From contig VAZQ01000015.1 of assembly GCA_005883115.1 (NCBI GenBank), positions 6,049-12,102 of the forward strand: a DNA stretch of 6,054 nucleotides, in the 5' to 3' direction. The DNA is from Alphaproteobacteria bacterium. Lineage in GTDB: Bacteria > Pseudomonadota > Alphaproteobacteria > Rhizobiales > Xanthobacteraceae. Below are positions 1 to 5,693 of this stretch, one piece after another (within the stretch, counting starts at the first letter, position 1; each line of letters opens with the position of its first letter). The translations under genes were made by a program, and so were the position numbers. The notes beneath the pieces are model-generated. The model was not told the DNA's origin and did not search any database. It was given only the letters and a program-made list of their open reading frames with translations.

Positions 1-1
1 T

Positions 2-865
2 GCGACGGCCGTGGATGAGGAAGGTGAGCCCGATTGCGCCCGCTCGGCCACGCTGGCCCGTTTTCTGCTCGCGAACGGCTGCGACGGACTGAACGTGCTG
101 GGGACCACGGGGGAGGCGACCTCCTTCTCGCTCGAGCAACGCAAGCGCCTGATGACCGGTTACCGGGAGAAGGGCCTGCCGCTCGATCGTCTCATGGTCG
201 GCACCGGTGCCGCCGCGGTGGCCGATGCAGTGGCGCTGACGCAGCACGCCGCTGAGCTGGGCTTCGCAGGCGCGCTGCTTCTGCCGCCATTCTACTACAA
301 AGGCGTGCCGGACGAGGGACTCGTCGGCTATATCGAGGAGATCGTGAGCGCGACGAGGGCAAAACCGATCCCGCTTTATCTTTACCACTTTCCCGCCCAG
401 TCCGGCCTGCTGTGGCCTATTCCTCTGGTCAAACGCCTGCTCGAAACGTTTGGCACCCGTATCGTCGGGCTCAAGGATTCGTCTGGCGATATGGCCTATG
501 CGCGCCAAGCGGCGGCGATCTCGCCTGCGTTCGACGTGTTCCCCTCGACCGAAGCGGTGCTGATGCAAGCACGTTCCGGGGAGTTCGCCGGCTGTATTTC
601 GGCCACCGCCAATCTCAACGCCGATTTATGCGCGCGCGCGTGGCGCAGCAGCGATGGGGAGGCTCTCGACGCCGCGGTTCGCATCCGCAAACTGTTCGAT
701 GGCAAGCCGCTGGTCCCCGGCGTCAAGGCGCTCATCGCCCATATTCATGGCGATGCAGCCTGGGCACGGGTCAAGCCGCCGCTGAGCGCGTTTCCCGCCG
801 GTGAGCAGGCGATCGTGGCTGCCGCCTATGAGAGGCTGCGCGGCGTCCCGCTCAAAGCCGCCTAG
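2..865 (+). CDS. Dihydrodipicolinate synthase/N-acetylneuraminate lyase family enzyme, 5' end missing
   Basis: A Schiff-base class I aldolase of the DapA/NanA superfamily, a cytoplasmic TIM-barrel enzyme that joins or splits 2-keto acids. The reading frame is open to the left edge, so the true start lies outside. A GTG at 11 is in frame, but the frame continues upstream of it and the usual first barrel strand is absent; roughly 10-20 residues are probably missing. Numbering from that GTG, the GTTGE substrate-binding motif is at residues 31-35, the catalytic Tyr is Y125 (in LYHFP) and the Schiff-base Lys is K155 (in GLKDSSGD). The later GCISATANLN stretch is also typical. The segment after the Tyr reads HFPAQSG, not the NVPSRT of E. 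coli DapA, so the Arg that holds aspartate semialdehyde is missing. True lysine-pathway DapA activity is therefore doubtful and the substrate is unknown. Family membership is secure. A weak hairpin follows the stop, and rpsT has its own promoter. Confidence 0.9.
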   Translation, partial: ATAVDEEGEPDCARSATLARFLLANGCDGLNVLGTTGEATSFSLEQRKRLMTGYREKGLPLDRLMVGTGAAAVADAVALTQHAAELGFAGALLLPPFYYKGVPDEGLVGYIEEIVSATRAKPIPLYLYHFPAQSGLLWPIPLVKRLLETFGTRIVGLKDSSGDMAYARQAAAISPAFDVFPSTEAVLMQARSGEFAGCISATANLNADLCARAWRSSDGEALDAAVRIRKLFDGKPLVPGVKALIAHIHGDAAWARVKPPLSAFPAGEQAIVAAAYERLRGVPLKAA

Positions 866-866
866 G

Positions 867-889
867 CTCGCCGCCGCTGTCCAGGCGAG
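867..889 (+). terminator. Weak hairpin after the lyase-like gene
   Basis: CTCGCC (867-872) can pair with GGCGAG (884-889) across an 11-nt loop, two bases after the stop codon. No T-tract follows (the next bases are GTAAGAAAG), so if it ends transcription it is not a classic intrinsic terminator. A six-base-pair match of this kind could arise by chance in GC-rich DNA. Confidence 0.2.
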
Positions 890-981
890 GTAAGAAAGTT
901 CGCCCTACCCACCGCCCATCCAACGACAATTGAAACGCTGGACCAGGTGATTTAATCGTTTCTGCTTGATCCTGACTGCCG

Positions 982-1010
982 TTGACGCTTAGGGAGCTGG
1001 CGACTATAAG
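982..1010 (+). promoter_or_regulatory. Sigma-70-type promoter of rpsT
   Basis: TTGACG at 982-987 is followed, after 17 bp, by TATAAG at 1005-1010. This is close to the housekeeping consensus in a GC-rich background. The first purine at a usual distance would put the transcript start near 1016-1021, giving a leader of about 95 nt before the rpsT ATG. The match and spacing are seen directly. Assignment to rpsT follows because it is the next gene downstream and no other promoter candidate is as good. Confidence 0.75.
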
Positions 1011-1019
1011 CCCCGTCTT

Positions 1020-1050
1020 GGCGGCGAGATGCTCGCCGCCGCTTGCTTTT
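1020..1050 (+). promoter_or_regulatory. Terminator-like hairpin at the very start of the rpsT leader
   Basis: GGCGGCGAG (1020-1028) and CTCGCCGCC (1032-1040) form a perfect nine-base-pair stem around ATG, followed by GCTTGCTTTT. It begins within a few bases of the expected transcript start, so it would form at or near the 5' end of the rpsT mRNA. Possible roles are attenuation, binding of S20 for autocontrol, or protection of the 5' end from decay. The stem is seen; the role is inference. It is unlikely to terminate the upstream gene, because it lies downstream of a strong promoter. Confidence 0.5.
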
Positions 1051-1111
1051 ATGGATGCCGAGCCGCACGACAATACGCCGGGCGAGCGGCCGCCCGCCAA
1101 CGAGCGTAGCC

Positions 1112-1378
1112 ATGCCCAATACTTCTTCTGCCCGTAAGGCAGTCCGTCAGATCGCCCGGCGCACGGAAATCAACAAGTCGCGCAACTCGCAGATGCGCAG
1201 CCTCGTGCGCAAGGTCGAGGAAGCAATCGCGGGAGGCGATCGCAGCACGGCGCTTACGGCGCTGAAGGAAGCAGAGCCGGTGATCATGCGCGCGGCGCAG
1301 AAGGGCGTCGTGCATGCCAATGCGGCAAGCCGCAAGGTATCTCGCCTGGCTCACAAGGTCGCCAAGCTCGCTACCTAG
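1112..1378 (+). CDS. rpsT: 30S ribosomal protein S20
   Basis: An 88-residue, strongly basic, all-helical protein that binds 16S rRNA in the body of the small subunit early in assembly. It starts MPNTSSARKAVRQ and carries the S20 hallmarks: a basic N-terminal helix (RRTEINKSRNSQMRSLVRKVEEAI), a central acidic and alanine-rich turn, and a C-terminal ANAASRKVSRLAHKVAKL segment. The usual length is 85-90 residues, so it is complete. The ATG at 1112 is chosen because the family begins here; upstream in-frame starts (1043, 1055) would add non-conserved residues that overlap the leader hairpin region. The ribosome binding site is weak (CGAG at 1101-1104). It has its own promoter 100 bp upstream. In many Hyphomicrobiales rpsT sits directly before dnaA, as here. 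S20 commonly represses its own translation in other bacteria; whether it does so here is unknown. Confidence 0.97.
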   Translation: MPNTSSARKAVRQIARRTEINKSRNSQMRSLVRKVEEAIAGGDRSTALTALKEAEPVIMRAAQKGVVHANAASRKVSRLAHKVAKLAT

Positions 1379-1420
1379 TTCGCCCGCACGCCTTCACAAA
1401 GAGCCGAGCCTTATCAACGA

Positions 1421-1448
1421 TCGCGGCGAACAGCGCAGCTCGCCGCGA
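1421..1448 (+). terminator. Hairpin downstream of rpsT, probable transcript end
   Basis: TCGCGGCGA (1421-1429) and TCGCCGCGA (1440-1448) are perfect nine-base arms with a ten-base loop, 42 bp after the rpsT stop codon. There is no T-tract after the stem, so it may stabilise the 3' end or act with Rho and not as a self-sufficient terminator. The loop word CAGCGCAGC (1431-1439) recurs just downstream at 1450-1458. Confidence 0.4.
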
Positions 1449-1901
1449 CCAGCGCAGCGGGGACATTGCGCGCACCCGGATCGCATTTGGCAACCGACGA
1501 TGATTAGCATCTCGTGCTTGCTGTTCAAAAACTGTCACACAAAATTACGATAATCGCGCGATCGGTTATTGCGCTGACGAACTCGCGTTTGTGGCGGGGG
1601 CTACCCTCTATTTCCGCACATGGAAATAACTGTGTGCAGAATGGTTTAAAGGGAAAGCACCCATGAGGGCTTTGATTTCTGTCATTTTCGAACACAGGAA
1701 CCTTTTTATTTGAAATGAAAATCGTCCTCTCGTACCGGCGTCAGGGCGCGGCCGCGGACGCTTCGAATAGCCAAGCGAATTCAAAATATTATCGTATGCT
1801 GAATGCTCTGAGCCGCAACGGCTGAACTGCGCAGCTTGTCGTGTCGCGCACAGCGCAGGCGAGCGCGGGCATTGCAGGGGGGCTGCGCCATGCTACTTTC
1901 A

Positions 1902-1926
1902 AACCGCCGCTGGGCCAGCGGCGGTT
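1902..1926. repeat. Perfect 12-bp-arm inverted repeat
   Basis: AACCGCCGCTGG and CCAGCGGCGGTT are exact reverse complements separated by a single G at 1914. In RNA this would form a ten-base-pair stem with a five-base loop. Neither side is followed by a convincing T-tract (CTCAGT on the plus strand, TGAAAG on the minus strand), so it could be a bidirectional transcription block, the core of a structured RNA, or a protein-binding palindrome. An exact match of this length is unlikely to be random. Confidence 0.7.
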
Positions 1927-1948
1927 CTCAGTAAAAGGTCGTGCTTAA

Positions 1949-1965
1949 GCTCATCGAAGATGAGC
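1949..1965. repeat. Second inverted repeat, 7-bp arms
   Basis: GCTCATC (1949-1955) and GATGAGC (1959-1965) flank a GAA triloop, 22 bp after the longer inverted repeat. The two hairpins would stack one after the other in a transcript. No gene lies within 400 bp on either side, and the function is unknown. Confidence 0.5.
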
Positions 1966-2266
1966 GCGGGTGAGTCATGCCTCATGTCCTGAGCTTCGGA
2001 TCGGCAAGTGCTTGGTCACTGTGGAGATTAAGTGCGCGCGAGGATGTCGAGTTTCTGCTGATCACCAAACAAGCGTTGGTTCGAAACCCGTGCACAGCCC
2101 TCACGAGAATGGGCGAGCAATAAGGGGGGTCACATGGCAAGAGTGAGGGTTAACATGGCTCGCGGTATGGGCCGCCAGCCGGACGGCCGTTTGCTTCATT
2201 TCATTATCGCTGCTCGAGGCCCAGCCCCACCGCCGCACTGAGCATCGGCCTCGGCTGCGCCTACTT

Positions 2267-2275
2267 TTTCCCACA
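2267..2275 (+). promoter_or_regulatory. DnaA-box-like word in the dnaA leader
   Basis: TTTCCCACA matches TTATCCACA at 7 of 9 positions, including the important CCACA half, and sits 106 bp before the dnaA start codon. DnaA represses its own gene through boxes in this position in several bacteria, so autocontrol is possible. One imperfect box is weak evidence. Confidence 0.3.
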
Positions 2276-2381
2276 GCTTCCTTGCCGGCCGGCTGGCCGC
2301 ATAACCTCCGCCTCACGTTTCGCGTCGAAGTATCGCGTCCCCCCGCGTTCCCATCGGTTTGCGCCATCAACGAGATACGCA

Positions 2382-3812
2382 ATGACGAGCATGGATCTGG
2401 ACGGCTGGACACGCGTGAAGGACCGTCTTCGCGCCGAGGTCGGTGACGACGTCTACACGAGCTGGTTCGCGCGCCTGGAACTCGACGGCAGCGAAGGAGA
2501 TACCGTCAAACTGTCCGTACCCACGCGCTTTCTCAAGAGCTGGATCCAGTCCCACTATGCGGAGCGGGTGCTGGCCTGCTGGCAGGCCGAACAGCCGAAT
2601 TTTTCGCGGATCGAGCTCACGGTCCGCTCCGCGGTGATCCGCACGCTACCGCCAAAAATAAAGCAGACGGAGATTGCGGCCCCTCAACGCGACAGCCGCG
2701 AAGTCAAGCTCAATGGCTTTGACCTCCGCCATACGGTTGGACCGATCTCGGCCGTGCACGAGGCGCTGGGCGGCTCGCCGCTTGATCCGCGCCTCACGTT
2801 CGAGACGTTCGTGATCGGACGCAGCAACACGCTCGCCCATGCGGCCGCCAAGCAAGTCGCGCAGGGCAGGCGAGGCGATGTCGTCATGTTCAACCCGCTC
2901 TATATTCACGCGGGAGTGGGGCTCGGGAAGACACACCTGCTGCAGTCACTGGCGTGGGCCGGCAACATCACCGCCGAGCGCAAGGTGCTGTATCTGACCG
3001 CGGAGAAGTTCATGTACGGCTTTGTCGCGGCGTTGCGGGCGCAGAATGCGCTGGCATTCAAGGATGCGCTGCGCACCATCGACGTCCTGGTGATCGACGA
3101 TCTGCAGTTCCTCCAGGGCAGGTCGACCCAGGCCGAGTTCTGTCACACGCTTAACGCCCTCATTGACGCCGGGCGCCAGGTCGTGATCGCCGCCGATCGG
3201 CCTCCTTCGGATCTCGAAAGCTTGGACGAGCGTGTGCGCTCACGGCTCGCCGGCGGCCTCGTAGTCGAAATGGGATCGCTCGGCGAGGAGCTACGGCTCG
3301 AAATCCTCAAATGCCGGGCAGCCGCCGCCAGGCAGCATCATCCCGGATTCGATGTTCCGCTCCCGGTGCTGGAGTTCATCGCAAAAAGCGTAACCCACAA
3401 CGGCCGCGATCTCGAAGGCGCGCTCAACCGCCTTTTGGCTCACAGCAAGCTGACCGGCCAGCCAGTCACGCTCGAAATGGCCGAGCGCGAGGTGCGCGAC
3501 TTGATCCGTCCGCAGGAGCCCAAGCGGGTAAAAATCGAAGACATTCAGCGGGTGGTGGCGCGGCAATACAACGTCAGCCGCGCGGACCTTCTGTCGTCGC
3601 GGCGCACAGCCAATGTGGTGCGTCCGCGCCAGGTAGCGATGTATCTCGCCAAGACCCTGACATTGCGTTCGCTCCCGGAGATCGGTCGACGGTTCGGCGG
3701 TCGCGACCATACCACGGTGCTACACGCCGTGCGAAAGATCGAAAATCTCGTGGGCACAGACTCCGCGCTCGCCGAAGAGATCGAGCTGCTCAAACGCCAA
3801 TTGCAGGAGTAG
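2382..3812 (+). CDS. dnaA: Chromosomal replication initiator DnaA
   Basis: An AAA+ ATPase of 476 residues that binds DnaA boxes, melts the origin and loads helicase. Domain I spans about 1-85 (WTRVKDRLRAEVGDDVYTSWF), a short linker about 86-125, the AAA+ domain about 135-350 and DNA-binding domain IV about 378-476. Visible motifs are Walker A (GVGLGKTH, K183), Walker B (VLVIDD, D239-D240), sensor I around D272, the arginine finger R288 in RVRSRLAGG, and sensor II R342 in GRDLEGALNR. The DnaA signature GGRDHTTVLHAVRKI is at 439-453. The first glycine of the GxxxxGKT motif is Ala (A177); I believe close relatives vary at this site too. The ATG at 2382 is preceded by a weak GAGAT at 2372-2376; an in-frame ATG at 2391 (M4) is the alternative start. 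The length is normal and no break is seen. dnaN follows after 239 bp. Confidence 0.98.
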   Translation: MTSMDLDGWTRVKDRLRAEVGDDVYTSWFARLELDGSEGDTVKLSVPTRFLKSWIQSHYAERVLACWQAEQPNFSRIELTVRSAVIRTLPPKIKQTEIAAPQRDSREVKLNGFDLRHTVGPISAVHEALGGSPLDPRLTFETFVIGRSNTLAHAAAKQVAQGRRGDVVMFNPLYIHAGVGLGKTHLLQSLAWAGNITAERKVLYLTAEKFMYGFVAALRAQNALAFKDALRTIDVLVIDDLQFLQGRSTQAEFCHTLNALIDAGRQVVIAADRPPSDLESLDERVRSRLAGGLVVEMGSLGEELRLEILKCRAAAARQHHPGFDVPLPVLEFIAKSVTHNGRDLEGALNRLLAHSKLTGQPVTLEMAEREVRDLIRPQEPKRVKIEDIQRVVARQYNVSRADLLSSRRTANVVRPRQVAMYLAKTLTLRSLPEIGRRFGGRDHTTVLHAVRKIENLVGTDSALAEEIELLKRQLQE

Positions 3813-4051
3813 GGGCGCTGCGTCGAGGCTGAGGGGCCACCGCCAAGCCAAAAAAACGCCGGTTGGAGCTAGGCATGCCCGGCCGCAGTCGACCGCCGGC
3901 AGTCGTGGGCGCCCCCGCCCGGGGGACTGCTGCCAAATGCGTTGGGTAAGTGGGGGCTTCGGTCGGCCTCGGGCCTTGCGAAAAACGCGCGCACGCGCCA
4001 ACTTCCCTACCCCCTTCGAGGCCCCCCAACGCGAGCAGGCGGATGGAAACA
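3813..4051 (+). other. GC-rich dnaA-dnaN spacer
   Basis: A 239-bp interval without a gene. It is mostly G and C runs, with one seven-base A run at 3850-3856. It holds the nested inverted repeat at 3899-3930 and a small GCGCG-CA-CGCGC palindrome at 3987-3998. I see no convincing separate dnaN promoter, though one may exist. The dnaN frame is open back to about 3950, but that stretch is not like the start of any known clamp. Confidence 0.5.
3899..3930. repeat. Nested inverted repeat between dnaA and dnaN
   Basis: GCAGTC (3899-3904) pairs with GACTGC (3925-3930). Inside it, CCCC runs pair with GGGG across a short loop around 3912-3924, leaving a bulge on the 5' side. An upstream copy of GCAGTCG at 3885-3891 repeats the 3899-3905 copy 14 bp away and could compete for the same GACTGC partner. 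It could act as a partial terminator or processing site between dnaA and dnaN. No T-tract follows. Confidence 0.4.
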
Positions 4052-5170
4052 ATGAAAGTCACCGTCGAACGCGCAGCGCTGTTGAGATCGCTCGGCCACG
4101 TCCATCGTGTGGTCGAGCGGCGGAACACCATTCCAATTCTCGCCAATGTGCTGATCAAGGCGGAGAAATCCAGACTCGCCTTCAAAGCGACCGATCTTGA
4201 TGTCGAGATCACGGAAACGATCTCCGCCGAGGTGGGCCCCGGCGGCGCGACCACGGTTCCCGCGCACATGTTCTACGAGATCGTCCGTAAGCTCCCGGAA
4301 GGTACCCAGATCGTGATCGAGGCCTCCGGCGATCGCGCCGTGCTGACGATCCGCGCCGGTCGTTCCCGTTTCACCTTACAAACGCTGCCGGAGAGCGATT
4401 TTCCGGATCTTGCGGCAGGCGACATGACGCACACCTTCAAGGTCGCGGCCGCGGATCTCAAACGACTCGTCGACAAGACTCAATTCGCCATCTCAACCGA
4501 GGAGACGCGCTATTATCTCAATGGGATTTACCTGCACAGCGCTGGCACCGCCAAATCGCCTACGCTGCGTGGGGTCGCGACCGACGGGCATCGCTTGGCG
4601 CAGTTCGAGCTGCCGCTGCCCGCCGGCGCCAGCGGCATGCCTGGCATCATCGTCCCACGCAAGACCGTCGCCGAGATGCAGCGTCTGATTGAGGACAATG
4701 ACGCCGAGGTCACTGTGGAGCTGTCCCAGGGGAAGATACGTTTCCGGCTCGCCGAGACGGTGCTCACCTCCAAGCTGATCGATGGCACGTTTCCGGACTA
4801 CGTGCGCGTCATTCCTGTCGGCAATGACAAGAAACTCACGGTCGACAAGAAGGCGTTCGAACAGGCGGTGGACCGTGTCTCCACCGTCTCGAGTGAGCGC
4901 GGCCGCGCAGTCAAGCTGTCGTTGAGCAATGGGAAACTCATGCTGTCCGTGACCAACCCAGATTCCGGCAGCGCGACCGAAGAAATCGAAGTGGAGTACG
5001 GGTCCGAGCCGCTGGATATCGGCTTCAATTCCCGTTATCTGCTCGATATCGCCGCGCAACTCGAAGGCGAAGCCGCGGTGCTGAAGCTCGCCGATCCCGG
5101 TTCGCCGACGCTGATCCAGGACCGCGACACCAAGGGCGCGCTCTACGTGCTGATGCCGATGCGGGTGTAG
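4052..5170 (+). CDS. dnaN: DNA polymerase III beta subunit (sliding clamp)
   Basis: The ring-shaped clamp that encircles DNA and tethers DNA polymerase III and repair enzymes. The protein has 372 residues, the family's usual length, with three repeated clamp domains (about 1-120, 130-245 and 250-372). Recognisable segments are the N-terminal RNTIPILANVL, the STEETRYYLNGIYL strand, ATDGHRLAQFELP, LIDGTFPDYVRVIP and the C-terminal YVLMPMRV ending. The ATG at 4052 is chosen because homologues begin MKVTVERA. An ATG three codons upstream (4043) and an open frame back to 3950 are not conserved. GGATGG at 4041-4046 can serve as the ribosome binding site at five-base spacing. The gene follows dnaA on the same strand, but the usual next gene in several relatives, recF, does not follow; convergent small genes lie downstream. 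Confidence 0.98.
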   Translation: MKVTVERAALLRSLGHVHRVVERRNTIPILANVLIKAEKSRLAFKATDLDVEITETISAEVGPGGATTVPAHMFYEIVRKLPEGTQIVIEASGDRAVLTIRAGRSRFTLQTLPESDFPDLAAGDMTHTFKVAAADLKRLVDKTQFAISTEETRYYLNGIYLHSAGTAKSPTLRGVATDGHRLAQFELPLPAGASGMPGIIVPRKTVAEMQRLIEDNDAEVTVELSQGKIRFRLAETVLTSKLIDGTFPDYVRVIPVGNDKKLTVDKKAFEQAVDRVSTVSSERGRAVKLSLSNGKLMLSVTNPDSGSATEEIEVEYGSEPLDIGFNSRYLLDIAAQLEGEAAVLKLADPGSPTLIQDRDTKGALYVLMPMRV

Positions 5171-5227
5171 CAGGCCAACTGCGTCATAGTCGCCAGCGGC
5201 CTTTTCGCGATCGCACGCCTGATACCG

Positions 5228-5242
5228 GTTCGCTTCGCGAAC
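5228..5242 (+). terminator. Hairpin after dnaN, candidate terminator
   Basis: GTTCGC (5228-5233) and GCGAAC (5237-5242) form a compact six-base-pair stem with a TTC loop, 57 bp after the dnaN stop. The following bases (TCTCCTTCTGTTTC) are pyrimidine-rich but not a clean T-run. Position and shape fit the end of the dnaN transcript. Confidence 0.4.
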
Positions 5243-5272
5243 TCTCCTTCTGTTTCGGCACCCGGTGATCTG

Positions 5273-5286
5273 CGTCTGCGCAGACG
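5273..5286. repeat. 14-bp perfect palindrome between convergent genes
   Basis: CGTCTGCGCAGACG is its own reverse complement. It lies midway between the dnaN stop and the end of the minus-strand membrane protein gene. It may be part of a bidirectional termination region or a protein-binding site. Confidence 0.4.
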
Positions 5287-5325
5287 TGATTGCGTCCTAA
5301 CTGCGCTCCCGATCTCAAGCTCGTC

Positions 5326-5357
5326 CCCGCAAACGCGATGAAGGCGTGTGCTGCGGG
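5326..5357 (-). terminator. Hairpin downstream of the minus-strand membrane protein gene
   Basis: CCCGCA (5326-5331) pairs with TGCGGG (5352-5357), and inside it ACGC (5333-5336) pairs with GCGT (5344-5347). Read on the minus strand it lies 12 bp after the stop of the 5369-5629 gene. No T-tract is visible on the minus side, so the call is tentative. Confidence 0.3.
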
Positions 5358-5368
5358 TCCAGTTTATT

Positions 5369-5629
5369 TCATAGCCGCTCATCGCCCTTTTGGTCGTCGT
5401 GCTCAATGACGGTGGGTTCGTCATAGCCGCGGCGGCTGCTGTAGAAGGCAAGCGCCATGAGGCCGCAGCCGATCACCAATCCGAACATCACGCCAACGCC
5501 CAAGAGCGCGTAGCCCCAGTCCGGCAACTCGATGCCGCCGGAATGCGCGGTCCAACCCTCATAGGCGACCCATGCGGCACCCCCGAGCAGCAGGATCAGC
5601 ACGATGACCGCAATCCAGCCGCCGGGCAT
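5369..5629 (-). CDS. Small two-helix membrane protein, unknown function
   Basis: An 86-residue protein with two predicted membrane helices, at about residues 5-23 (WIAVIVLILLLGGAAWVAY) and 40-63 (YALLGVGVMFGLVIGCGLMALAFY). A short loop of about 16 residues (EGWTAHSGGIELPDWG) joins them, and a charged C-terminal tail begins with RRGYDEP. The Arg pair after helix 2 suggests that both ends face the cytoplasm. The start is firm: a perfect GGAGGAG lies six bases upstream of the ATG. I do not recognise the family. It is transcribed towards dnaN and follows the other minus-strand gene after a 64-bp gap, so the two may be cotranscribed. The strong ribosome binding site and the clean hydrophobic pattern argue for a real gene and against a shadow frame. 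Confidence 0.8.
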   Translation of the reverse strand: MPGGWIAVIVLILLLGGAAWVAYEGWTAHSGGIELPDWGYALLGVGVMFGLVIGCGLMALAFYSSRRGYDEPTVIEHDDQKGDERL

Positions 5630-5635
5630 CGCGTT

Positions 5636-5642
5636 CTCCTCC
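5636..5642 (-). promoter_or_regulatory. Strong ribosome binding site of the membrane protein gene
   Basis: On the minus strand this reads GGAGGAG, a full Shine-Dalgarno match, six bases before the ATG at 5629. It fixes the start of the small membrane protein and is far stronger than the sites before rpsT and dnaA. Confidence 0.75.
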
Positions 5643-5693
5643 GGATGACTCCTTACGAAGCGATGGGCCCGGCACCGAAAGACGGCTACGGAT

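Larger units (their letters stand above)
1379..2381. other. Gene-free kilobase before dnaA: dnaA control region, possible origin
   Basis: No credible protein-coding gene, tRNA or rRNA is visible here on either strand. Base composition departs from the neighbouring genes: by hand count 1621-1730 is about 38% GC and 1501-1560 about 42% GC, with another AT-rich patch at 1776-1800, while the flanking genes are clearly GC-rich. Words matching the E. coli DnaA box TTATCCACA at 7 of 9 bases occur at 1411-1419 (+), 1633-1641 (-), 2020-2028 (-) and 2267-2275 (+). About three such matches are expected by chance in a kilobase on both strands, so they are not strong evidence. One GANTC methylation site is at 1972-1976. 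Several inverted repeats lie at 1421-1448, 1811-1823, 1902-1926 and 1949-1965. Position beside dnaA and the AT-rich islands fit an origin. However, many alphaproteobacteria place oriC near hemE instead, so dnaA transcription control is the safer reading. Confidence 0.4.

Noticed and set aside
2074..2095. GGTTCGAAACC resembles the T-arm of a tRNA.
   Set aside because: The T-stem does not pair over five bases, and no acceptor stem, anticodon arm or CCA end can be built around it.
1379..2381. Origin call based on DnaA boxes alone.
   Set aside because: No exact TTATCCACA exists. Four 7-of-9 matches are close to the roughly three expected by chance, so the boxes alone do not support an origin.
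2101..2412. Minus-strand open frame of 103 codons in the gap before dnaA.
   Set aside because: It overlaps the dnaA start, has a Ser/Arg-rich random-looking composition and no recognisable domain.
3311..3832. Plus-strand open frame of 173 codons inside dnaA.
   Set aside because: It is an out-of-frame shadow of the conserved dnaA domains, with Arg/Ser/Ala-rich composition.
3950..4051. Extended dnaN start giving 34 more residues.
   Set aside because: The added residues are rich in Arg and Pro and unlike any clamp; homologues start at the MKVTVERA that begins at 4052.
4493..5059. Long minus-strand open frame of 188 codons inside dnaN.
   Set aside because: It lies wholly antisense to a certain gene; GC-rich DNA often leaves such frames open, and the protein resembles nothing I know.
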